Shown here in pieces: positions 34,852 to 42,498 of a stretch of DNA of 64,000 nt. Position 1 is the stretch's first letter. Each line of letters opens with the position of its first letter. Under the pieces are notes generated by a model, which was not told the origin of the DNA, made no database searches, and was given only the letters and a program-made list of their open reading frames with translations. This DNA is from Alistipes sp. (GTDB taxonomy: Bacteria; Bacteroidota; Bacteroidia; Bacteroidales; Rikenellaceae), in contig JAHHQN010000002.1 of NCBI GenBank assembly GCA_020026375.1, positions 106,467-170,466 on the forward strand. Direction: 5' to 3'. A program made the translations under genes and the position numbers.

Positions 34852-35925
34852 CTATCGGGTCTTGGTTCCGCCCAAGGGGCCAAACAGAAGATAGGGTCGC
34901 AATCGCTCGCGCTCCTCCTCTTTCAATATGTCGTCCTTGTAAAATTCTTCAGCGGTACTCCAACCTCCTTTCAACTGTCTATGTTTTAAAATCTTTCGGA
35001 GTGAACGTGGCGAAACATAGGGATGCCTGGCTATTTCACTCGAGGGTGCAAAGTTAATATCTATTTTTGAAATATCACAACTATCGACAAAAATTTGTGT
35101 TAAAATTTTCTCATAATTGGCCTCATTTATCCCCGGAACCTCCGAAAGTTGCTCTTTGCGGTAAAAACCGCCCAGATTTTGGCGGTAGCGGACGATGTTG
35201 GCGGCGGTTTTGGCTCCGATGCCGTAGATGCGCCGCAGGGTGGCGGTGTCGGCTCGGTTGAGGTCTACGGGCAGCTCTTCGGCGGCGAGGCTCTTGCGCT
35301 CGCGCTCGGGGAAGATGATGTAGGGGGCGAGGGCATCGGCCACCGAGTCGCTCACCGTGTAGCACTCCTTCAGCTCCTCGAGGTCGTAGATACCTCGCAG
35401 GTCGCGCCAGCGCACGAAGACCTCGGCCTGACGTTTGGTCAGTGCGCCGACGGCACGCAGGTAGGCTGCGCCCACGGTGTCGATGCGGAAGGGCGAGAGG
35501 GCGAGGAGCGGACGGCGGCTCAGGGAGTCGCGGCGGAAGGCCGAGCGGCGCCGGGGTATGGGCGTATAGCGGTAGGCCTCGCCGATGGTGATGTAGGGTT
35601 TCAGCCTTCGGTAGAGCGAGTCGGTAATGCCGTAGCAGGTGGCCACATCTTCGGGTATGCGGAAGATTTTTCCGGCCGCACGGTATTTGACGATGGCGTG
35701 TGCCGTCCATTTGCGGAGTCCCATCTCGCGCAGCTCTTCATAGGTGACTTCGTTGGGGTCGAAGGCCACCAGGTGCAGCAGCGAGTCGGGCGGCGAGGGG
35801 TGGGGGTGTACGGCCACTTCGCCGCGCTCTTCGGTGGCCAGATAGCCGGCTGTCAGAAGCAGCATCAGCAGCGGCAGGAGCAGTGCCGCCGCGCGTATTT
35901 CGCGTCGGGTGTAGAGTTGGGACAT
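34852..35925 (-). CDS. ComEA-like helix-hairpin-helix protein, membrane anchored
   Basis: This 357-aa protein has an N-terminal membrane segment (LLLPLLMLLLTAGYLA) and then about four helix-hairpin-helix modules. The clearest is IYGIGAKTAANIVRYRQNLGGFYRKEQLSEVPGI at mid-protein; weaker copies lie at ~55-110, ~150-200 and ~305-350. HhH domains bind DNA, so this may take part in DNA uptake or handling in the periplasm. In Bacteroidetes the role is untested. It sits 82 bases downstream of the BamA-like gene on the same strand. Confidence 0.75.
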   Translation of the reverse strand: MSQLYTRREIRAAALLLPLLMLLLTAGYLATEERGEVAVHPHPSPPDSLLHLVAFDPNEVTYEELREMGLRKWTAHAIVKYRAAGKIFRIPEDVATCYGITDSLYRRLKPYITIGEAYRYTPIPRRRSAFRRDSLSRRPLLALSPFRIDTVGAAYLRAVGALTKRQAEVFVRWRDLRGIYDLEELKECYTVSDSVADALAPYIIFPERERKSLAAEELPVDLNRADTATLRRIYGIGAKTAANIVRYRQNLGGFYRKEQLSEVPGINEANYEKILTQIFVDSCDISKIDINFAPSSEIARHPYVSPRSLRKILKHRQLKGGWSTAEEFYKDDILKEEERERLRPYLLFGPLGGTKTR

Positions 35926-36006
35926 GGGGTGTGGGGCGCAGCGCGCGGTTGTTGTCCAAATGTAGCGATTCTGTGCGAGAATCGGAAATCTTTCCGCTGC
36001 TTTTTC

Positions 36007-37884
36007 CTATTTGAAGCCCACGATTTCGGGGCGTGTCGGGCGGTAGCGGTATTGTTCGAGACGGGCGGCATTGGTGAGCTTGAAGTAGTCGCAGCCGGCC
36101 CAGCCGCCCTTGCCGAAGGCGATGCCCAGCTGGAGCTGTATGGTGCTGAAGACCATGCGCTCGTTCTTGATGCGCAGTCCCACGCCCAGCGTCGAGAAGT
36201 AGTTGTTCTTGAAGATGTTGGGGGAGTAGCCCAGCAGACCCATGTCGCAGAAGGCGAAGACCGCCACACGGAAGCCCAGCGGCTGGTAGGGGGTGAAAAT
36301 CATGGTCTCGGTGTTGATGACCAGACGGTTGGTGCCCAGCAGCCGTTCGTCGAGCATCTGCAGGCCGTTGTAGCGTGTGAAGCGGATACTCTCGTCGTTG
36401 CCCGAATTGCGGTTCCAGCCCTGTGTGTAGTTGATGCCCAGGAACTGGCGGATATGGCTGCGGCGCACCAGGAACAGGTGGGAGAACCACCTCAGGTTGA
36501 CATCGATGGCCGAATGTTTCCACATGCCGGTGTCCTTGTCGATGTAGCTGCCCAGCGTGAAGCCGCCCATGATGTAGCCCAGCTGGCAGAAGGTTCCCGA
36601 CTGGAGCGAGGTCCCCAGATAGACATCGTCGCTGAACTCGCCCCACGAATATCCGCCCGTGATTTCGGCCTTGTAGCCGGTGGCCAGGTACTCGTTGTTA
36701 CCGAAGCCGTAAATCATGCTCGAGGTGTAGAATTTCTCGCGGTAGAGACCCGCTCCGAGGAGCAGTGCGTCGTGGTCGTGGAAGATGGGGTGGCGTGTGG
36801 GACCCACATCGTCGGGACGGCGGCCCACACGGCGGTAGTTGTAGCGCCAGGTGAGGTAGACGCTCGAACGTATGGAGGGCAGCAGATGGGAGTTGCCGCC
36901 CCACACATCGAGGTTGCGCTCCTTGATGAGTGTGGTGGTGTCCTCCTCGAGCAGGTGGGCGCGGAACTTGTTGTCGCTGTATGAGAGACCCAGCTCATAG
37001 TCGGTGGGCTTGAGGAACTCCTTCTTGACCTCCATCTCCAGACGGGTATTGAAGAAGGCGCGTCCGCCGGCCAGCCGCGACGAGAAGAACGAACCCAGCA
37101 CGTTGGGCATTTCGTATTCGGCCATGTTGCCGCCGAAGTCGAAATTCTTGCGGTTGAAGTAGGTCTCGAGGTTGAAGCGGTTACCCGTACCCAGCACATT
37201 GGCATCGGAGATGCCCACCATGGTGCGGCCGCCGGAGTGGAGGTTGCCGTCCATACTCACCGTCCAGCTGTCGCGAGTACGCAGCACGAGATTCACGCGT
37301 GTGGTGTCGAGCGAGTCGCGCTCGACACTGATGTTGACGTCGGAGATGTATTTTCGCGAGAGGAGGAGCTGCTTGTTGCGCACGACCAGCTGCGAGTTGA
37401 ACTTGTCGCCTGGCTTGAAGAGCAGGTCGCGGCGCAGGATACGCTCGCGCGTCATGACGTGGGTCCTGTTGCCCAGCCGCTCGATCCAACTGTCGTCGGA
37501 CGAGAAGACCTTCTCGCGGCAGATGCGGATTTGGCCGATGGTCAGGTCGTTGTAACGGTCGAGAGCCTCGGCCTCGTCGATGATTTGTCCGTTGGCGGTG
37601 GTGTCCAACTGCGGGGTCACGAAGAGCAGCTTGTAGAGCAGGCGCGGCACGCGACGACGGCGGCTCTTCGACCTCAGACTGTCGTACATGCGGTCGTTGC
37701 GCTTCGATGGGGGCAGGCTGATGGAGTCGGGGGTGAACTCGCTCCAGTAGTAGTCGCTGAACGAGCGGCCGTATTTGAGGGTGTCGGGGTGACGGGGGCG
37801 CACATCGTTTCGGGCCACTCGCGTGGCCTGTGCCGTCATCGCCGTGACGAGCAGCAGAATCGATATGAGAAGTCGCCGGAACAT
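36007..37884 (-). CDS. BamA/TamA-like outer-membrane beta-barrel protein
   Basis: This 625-aa protein has a signal peptide (MFRRLLISILLLVTAMTAQA). A polar region follows, then a POTRA-like segment around 140-210 (LLLSRKYISDVNISVERD and VNLVLRTRDSWTV). A barrel domain then runs through GRTMVGISDANVLGTGNRFNLE and many aromatic strands. It resembles the Omp85 superfamily proteins that insert or transport outer-membrane proteins. The strand ending STIQLQLGIAF would be the terminal barrel strand, but a tail of ~35 residues follows. Its client is unknown; it is distinct in size from BamA itself (about 750-850 aa). Confidence 0.7.
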   Translation of the reverse strand: MFRRLLISILLLVTAMTAQATRVARNDVRPRHPDTLKYGRSFSDYYWSEFTPDSISLPPSKRNDRMYDSLRSKSRRRRVPRLLYKLLFVTPQLDTTANGQIIDEAEALDRYNDLTIGQIRICREKVFSSDDSWIERLGNRTHVMTRERILRRDLLFKPGDKFNSQLVVRNKQLLLSRKYISDVNISVERDSLDTTRVNLVLRTRDSWTVSMDGNLHSGGRTMVGISDANVLGTGNRFNLETYFNRKNFDFGGNMAEYEMPNVLGSFFSSRLAGGRAFFNTRLEMEVKKEFLKPTDYELGLSYSDNKFRAHLLEEDTTTLIKERNLDVWGGNSHLLPSIRSSVYLTWRYNYRRVGRRPDDVGPTRHPIFHDHDALLLGAGLYREKFYTSSMIYGFGNNEYLATGYKAEITGGYSWGEFSDDVYLGTSLQSGTFCQLGYIMGGFTLGSYIDKDTGMWKHSAIDVNLRWFSHLFLVRRSHIRQFLGINYTQGWNRNSGNDESIRFTRYNGLQMLDERLLGTNRLVINTETMIFTPYQPLGFRVAVFAFCDMGLLGYSPNIFKNNYFSTLGVGLRIKNERMVFSTIQLQLGIAFGKGGWAGCDYFKLTNAARLEQYRYRPTRPEIVGFK

Positions 37885-37969
37885 CGTGTCGTGGGGCCGA
37901 TAACCATGGTCGGGGGAGCGCCCGTCGGGCGGCGGTGAGGGGGTATCGGCCTGTTGTATGTGGATACTT

Positions 37970-37977
37970 CAAAGATA
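37970..37977 (-). promoter_or_regulatory. candidate -7 element for the BamA-like gene
   Basis: The minus strand reads TATCTTTG, an exact TAnnTTTG match, about 86 bases before the start. No clear -33 TTTG is present. Confidence 0.5.
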
Positions 37978-38239
37978 ACGTAAATTTTTGAAAAAAAGAG
38001 GTGCCGCCGCCGGAAGAAAATAGTGTGAAGTGAGGTTGTTGTCTGATAATCAGCGGAATGGAAATACGTTATATTTTTCTGTGTCGTGGGGTCGGCCGTC
38101 GGTGTCGTTTTGTCGGTTATCGGTGTCGGAAAACTGCGCGGTCGGGGGCGGACAACGGAGGGGGCGGCATGTGCGGAGAGGTGATGGTGTGTGGAGGGAG
38201 TATCAATGTGTGTGTGGTTGGCCGTTGTGCGAAGGACAT
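37978..38239. other. G/T-rich gene-free spacer
   Basis: Between the BamA-like gene and the DksA-like terminator lies a stretch rich in G and T with repeated GTCGG/GTCGGTGTCGG. No gene, RNA or conserved repeat structure was recognised. Confidence 0.4.
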
Positions 38240-38240
38240 A

Positions 38241-38280
38241 AAAAAAGAGGTCTGTGCCTGTGGCACAAACCTCTTTTTTT
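38241..38280. terminator. bidirectional terminator after the DksA-like gene
   Basis: AAAAAAGAGGTCTGTGCC pairs with GGCACAAACCTCTTTTTT with one mismatch around TGT, giving long T-runs both ways. It lies 47 bases past the minus-strand stop at 38328. Confidence 0.8.
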
Positions 38281-38327
38281 GAAAAAACAGCGTTTCGGCT
38301 TACTGCGGTCTCACCCTTTCGGGCGGA

Positions 38328-38708
38328 TTAGCGGCGCGCCTCTTTTGCTTCGATGCACTCCGTTGCGTGGGGTACTTTCATCAGGCGCTCCTTGGGTATG
38401 AGTTTACCGGTAGTCTTACATACGCCGTAAGTCTTGTTCTCGATACGCACCAATGCCATTTCGAGATTGCGGATAAACTTCAACTGGTGAGCTGCCAGAC
38501 GACCGCTCTCCTCCTTGGAGAGTGTGGTGGCACCCTCTTCCAGAACCTTGAAGGTGGGTGAAGTGTCTTCTGTATCGTTGTCTGCGGTGTGTGTTATGGT
38601 GGCTTGCAGCAACTTATAGTCTTCACGCGCATTCTCCAGCTTCTTCAGAATCAGCTGTTTGAACTCTTCAAGTTCTGCGTCGCTGTACTTTGTTCTTTCT
38701 TCTGCCAT
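38328..38708 (-). CDS. DksA/TraR family transcriptional regulator, degenerate zinc site
   Basis: This 126-aa protein has a coiled-coil start (SDAELEEFKQLILKKLENAREDY) and a C-terminal zinc-finger region. At the four zinc positions it has Cys97, Thr100, Cys118 and Ala121. The pattern is Cys-Thr-Cys-Ala, like the zinc-independent DksA2 of Pseudomonas (family knowledge). DksA proteins act in the RNA polymerase secondary channel with ppGpp. The classic coiled-coil tip motif DxxDxA is not clear; the acidic stretch ADNDTEDTSP lies at that place. It is 82 bases downstream of ileS but has its own candidate promoter. Confidence 0.85.
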   Translation of the reverse strand: MAEERTKYSDAELEEFKQLILKKLENAREDYKLLQATITHTADNDTEDTSPTFKVLEEGATTLSKEESGRLAAHQLKFIRNLEMALVRIENKTYGVCKTTGKLIPKERLMKVPHATECIEAKEARR

Positions 38709-38736
38709 GGTTCAGTGTTGGTTTATTTGATTTATG

Positions 38737-38768
38737 TAAAATTAAGCATTATAAATGAAATAAACAAA
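38737..38768 (-). promoter_or_regulatory. candidate promoter of the DksA-like gene
   Basis: The minus strand has TTTG (38765-38768), a 20-base spacer and TAATTTTA (38737-38744), one mismatch from TAnnTTTG. The start site would lie ~20 bases before the coding start. Confidence 0.45.
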
Positions 38769-38790
38769 TTTTATGGCAAAATGTCAGAAC

Positions 38791-41700
38791 CTATCGGATA
38801 CGTGTCACGGCGATGTTGAGCTCTTCGCCGTCGATATCCGAGGGAGTGACAATTTCGCCCTCGGCCTTCAGGGCCACCTTCACCTCCTGTGCCAGTGTCT
38901 GCGACGAAATGTAGTCGGCATACTGCTTCACGGAGTCGGTGATGAAGGGGTTGTGAGCGTCAATCTCGACATTGATTTTGTCGGTCACCTCGAATCCCGA
39001 CTCCTTGCGGATATTCTGGATACGGTTAATCAACTCTCGTGCCACACCTTCGGCCTTCAGTTCGTCGGTGAGTGTGATGTCGAGTGCCACGGTGAGCTTG
39101 CCCTCCGATGCCACGAGCCAGCCGGGCATGTCCTCCGAGGTGATGTCGAAGTCGGCGGGGGTGACGGTAATCTGCTCGCCGCCCATGTCGAGGGTGGTCT
39201 CGGCCGACGCCTCAATCTGTGCAATCTGCTCCTGCGAGAACTGGGCGGTCATGGCGGCAATCTGCTTCATGTATTTGCCGTAACGGGGACCCAGGGTCTT
39301 GAAGTTGGGCTTTATGCGCTTGGTGATGATGCCGGTGGTGTCGTGAATCAGGTCGATGTCCTTGATATTGACCTCGTTCATAATCAATGACTTGACGGCC
39401 GAGATGTGCTCTGCCATCTTGGCGTCGAGTACCGGAATGAGAATCTTGGTCAGCGGCTGGCGCACCTTGATGGATACCTTGCGGCGCAGGGCGAGTACCA
39501 TCGACGATACCTGCTGAGCCATAGCCATCATCTGCTCCAAATCGGTGTTGGTGAGGCTCTCGTCGGCCTTGGGGAAGGTCGAGAGGTGTACCGAACCCGA
39601 GTGGCGCTGCGAGAGGGCGTTCAGGTCGGTGAAGATTCTATCCGACATGAAGGGTGCGAAGGGTGCCGACAGCATGGATACGGTCTCCAGACAGGTGTAG
39701 AGGGTCTGGTAGGCGGCCAGTTTGTCGTCGGTCATGCCGCCGCCCCAGAAGCGCTTGCGGTTCAGACGTACATACCAGTTCGAGAGGTTCTCGCCCACGA
39801 AGTCCTGAATGGCGCGTGCCGCAGGGGTGGGATCGTAGTCCTCGAGGTAGCGGGTCACGTCCTTGACCAGGGTGTTGAGCAGCGAGATGATCCAGCGGTC
39901 GATTTCGGGACGCTGCTCCATGGGAATCTCCTGCTCGCGGCCGGTGAAGCCGTCGACGTTGGCGTAGAGGGCGAAGAACGAGTAGGTGTTGTAGAGTGTG
40001 CCGAAGAACTTGCGGCGCACCTCATCGACACCCTCCTTGTCAAACTTGAGGTTGTCCCAGGGCTGCGAGTTCGAAATCATGTACCAGCGTGTGGCGTCGG
40101 CTCCGTAGGTGTCGAGCACCTCGAAGGGGTCTACGGCATTGCCCAGACGCTTCGACATCTTGTTGCCGTTCTTGTCGAGCACCAGACCGTTGGAGATGAT
40201 GTTCTTGAAGGCCACCGAGTCGAAGAGCATGGTGGCGATGGCGTGGAGGGTGAAGAACCAGCCGCGGGTCTGGTCGACACCTTCGGCGATGAAGTCGGCG
40301 GGGTAGACCTGCGAGAAGTTCTCCTTGTTCTCAAAGGGATAGTGCTGCTGTGCGTAGGGCATGGCACCCGAATCGAACCACACGTCGATGAGGTCGGACT
40401 CGCGGTGCATCGGCTCGCCCTTCGATGAGAGCAGCACGATGGAATCCACATACGGACGGTGAAGGTCGATGTTCTCCACCGAGTAGTTCTCCTTCGACAT
40501 GTCGCCCACCTTGAAATTCTTGTAGGGGTTTTCGGTCATCAGACCTGCGGCCACCGACTTCTCGATTTCGCCCATCAGCTCCTCCACCGAACCGATACAC
40601 TTCAGCTCCGAGTGGTCTTCGGTAGCCCACACGGGCAGGGGGGTACCCCAGAAGCGCGAGCGCGAGAGGTTCCAGTCGACCAGACCCTCGAGCCACTTGC
40701 CGAAACGTCCCATACCGGTCGATTCGGGCTTCCAGTGAATGGTCTTGTTGAGCTCGATCATGCGGTCGCGCAGCGCGGTGGTGCGGATAAACCACGAGTC
40801 GAGGGGGTAGTAGAGCACCGGTTTGTCGGTTCTCCAGCAGTGGGGGTAGGAGTGGGTGTGCTTCTCAATCTTGAAGACCTTGTTGTCGGCCTTGAGTGCC
40901 ACCGAGATGTCGATGTCGAGGGTCGAATCGGCCTCGGTGAGCTTCTCGTCGTAGGCGTTCTTCACGAAACGGCCTGCGTACTCCGAGTAAGCCTCCACAT
41001 TCACATGGGTCGACACCCATTCGGGATCGAGGTCCTCCAAGAGGAAGAACTTGCCCTGCTTGTCGACCATGGGCTGGTTCTTGCCCTTCTTGTCGACCAT
41101 GAAGAGGGGAGGAATGCCTGCGGCGCGGGCCACACGGTCGTCATCGGCACCGAATGTGGGGGCGATGTGTACGATACCCGTACCGTCGGAGGTGGTGACA
41201 TAGTCGCCCAGAATGACACGGAAGGCGTCGCCGTCGGGCTTCACGAAGGGAATGAGCTGCTCGTAGCGGATACCCTCCAGCTCGCGGCCCGACCAGTGCT
41301 GGTCGGTCACCTCGAACTTGCCCTCCATCTTCTTGGTGAAGTACGAAGGCACGAGGTCGCGTGCCATGATGATGCTCTGCTCGATGTCGGTGTAGGGGTT
41401 GCGGCAGTTGACCTTCACATAGTCAATCGAAGGGTTCACGGCCAGCGCGGTATTCGAGGGCAGGGTCCACGGTGTGGTGGTCCAGGCCAGGAAGTAGAGC
41501 GGACATTCGGTGTTGGCGAACAGTTTCTCGCTCTTCTGGTCGCGCACGATGGCGAACTGTGCGGTGCAGGTGGTGTCCTTCACGTCGCGGTAGCAACCCG
41601 GCTGGTTCAGCTCGTGCGACGAGAGACCCGTGCCGGCGGCCGGCGAGTAGGGCTGTATGGTGTAGCCCTTGTAGAGCAGGCCCTTGTCGAAGAGCTGCTT

Positions 41701-42189
41701 GAGCAGGTACCACAGTGTCTCGATGTATTTGTTGTCGTAGGTGATGTAGGGGTCGTCCATGTTGACCCAGTAACCCATCTTGCGGGTCAGGTTCTGCCAT
41801 ACCTCGGTGAACTCCATCACGGCCGAGCGGCAGGTGCGGTTGTACTCCTCGATGGTGATTTTCTTGCCGATGTCCTCCTTGGTGATGCCGAGCTTCTTCT
41901 CCACGCCCAGCTCCACGGGCAGACCGTGGGTGTCCCAACCTGCCTTGCGGTGAACGCGGAAGCCCTGCTGGGTCTTGTAGCGGCAGAACACGTCCTTGAT
42001 GGTACGAGCCATCACGTGGTGGATACCCGGAAGACCGTTGGCCGAGGGGGGACCCTCGAAGAAGACAAACGAGGGGTGACCCTCGCGAGTAGATATACTC
42101 TTGTGGAACGTGTCGTCGGCGTCCCACTCTTTCAAAACTTCGGTGGCAAGACCTGCAAGGTCAAGACCTTTGTACTCCTTGAATTTCAT
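38791..42189 (-). CDS. ileS: isoleucyl-tRNA synthetase
   Basis: The 1132-aa enzyme is read from the ATG at 42189 (KFKEYKGLDLAG follows); the longer upstream frame is antisense noise from the next spacer. The class Ia HIGH-type motif is GLPGIHHV near residue 55, the CP1 editing domain carries the usual TTPWTLPSNTALAV, and KMSKR appears in NGNKMSKRLGNAVDP. An anticodon-binding domain and a C-terminal module follow. It charges tRNA-Ile. The long form without a C-terminal zinc finger is the type common in Bacteroidetes. Confidence 0.97.
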   Translation of the reverse strand: MKFKEYKGLDLAGLATEVLKEWDADDTFHKSISTREGHPSFVFFEGPPSANGLPGIHHVMARTIKDVFCRYKTQQGFRVHRKAGWDTHGLPVELGVEKKLGITKEDIGKKITIEEYNRTCRSAVMEFTEVWQNLTRKMGYWVNMDDPYITYDNKYIETLWYLLKQLFDKGLLYKGYTIQPYSPAAGTGLSSHELNQPGCYRDVKDTTCTAQFAIVRDQKSEKLFANTECPLYFLAWTTTPWTLPSNTALAVNPSIDYVKVNCRNPYTDIEQSIIMARDLVPSYFTKKMEGKFEVTDQHWSGRELEGIRYEQLIPFVKPDGDAFRVILGDYVTTSDGTGIVHIAPTFGADDDRVARAAGIPPLFMVDKKGKNQPMVDKQGKFFLLEDLDPEWVSTHVNVEAYSEYAGRFVKNAYDEKLTEADSTLDIDISVALKADNKVFKIEKHTHSYPHCWRTDKPVLYYPLDSWFIRTTALRDRMIELNKTIHWKPESTGMGRFGKWLEGLVDWNLSRSRFWGTPLPVWATEDHSELKCIGSVEELMGEIEKSVAAGLMTENPYKNFKVGDMSKENYSVENIDLHRPYVDSIVLLSSKGEPMHRESDLIDVWFDSGAMPYAQQHYPFENKENFSQVYPADFIAEGVDQTRGWFFTLHAIATMLFDSVAFKNIISNGLVLDKNGNKMSKRLGNAVDPFEVLDTYGADATRWYMISNSQPWDNLKFDKEGVDEVRRKFFGTLYNTYSFFALYANVDGFTGREQEIPMEQRPEIDRWIISLLNTLVKDVTRYLEDYDPTPAARAIQDFVGENLSNWYVRLNRKRFWGGGMTDDKLAAYQTLYTCLETVSMLSAPFAPFMSDRIFTDLNALSQRHSGSVHLSTFPKADESLTNTDLEQMMAMAQQVSSMVLALRRKVSIKVRQPLTKILIPVLDAKMAEHISAVKSLIMNEVNIKDIDLIHDTTGIITKRIKPNFKTLGPRYGKYMKQIAAMTAQFSQEQIAQIEASAETTLDMGGEQITVTPADFDITSEDMPGWLVASEGKLTVALDITLTDELKAEGVARELINRIQNIRKESGFEVTDKINVEIDAHNPFITDSVKQYADYISSQTLAQEVKVALKAEGEIVTPSDIDGEELNIAVTRIR

Positions 42190-42227
42190 AAGTATATAGA
42201 ATTTTTCCTGTATTTTCAGTGAAGCAA

Positions 42228-42235
42228 CAAAGTTA
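42228..42235 (-). promoter_or_regulatory. candidate -7 element for ileS
   Basis: The minus strand reads TAACTTTG, matching TAnnTTTG, 39 bases before the ileS start. TTTG lies 25 bases further up (42261-42264), somewhat too far. Confidence 0.45.
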
Positions 42236-42424
42236 GGAAAAAGATTTAAAAAACGCGAAACAAAGGGCGAAATTATGCACCTCGCGGTCAAAAAACCTCG
42301 TTCGGAGAAAGCTGACCGCCGCGGGGTGGAAAAGCGGAGTGGCGTCACGAAGTGACGGTTTGTTGCCGGACGTGTGCCGCGGCTTTGCGGATTGTAAGCC
42401 GGAGGGGGTGTCGGGCGACGGTTT

Positions 42425-42474
42425 TGCAACAGAAAACGACACCGCCCTTTCCGTTGGGGAAAAGACGGTGTCGT
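42425..42474 (-). terminator. terminator of the MsbA-like gene
   Basis: ACGACACCG pairs with CGGTGTCGT, extended by an inner pyrimidine/purine pairing. It is followed on the minus strand by a T-rich stretch and lies 25 bases past the stop at 42499. Confidence 0.7.
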
Positions 42475-42498
42475 GTGTGGGAGGGGTGCCGGAGGCGG

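Larger units (their letters stand above)
42190..42498. other. 309-bp spacer between ileS and the MsbA-like gene
   Basis: Holds the ileS promoter element and the terminator of the MsbA-like gene. The rest is a spacer without a recognisable gene or RNA. Confidence 0.5.

Noticed and set aside
42190..42429. 80-residue N-terminal extension of ileS
   Set aside because: It spans the candidate ileS promoter and has no homology-like pattern; the ATG at 42189 matches family starts.
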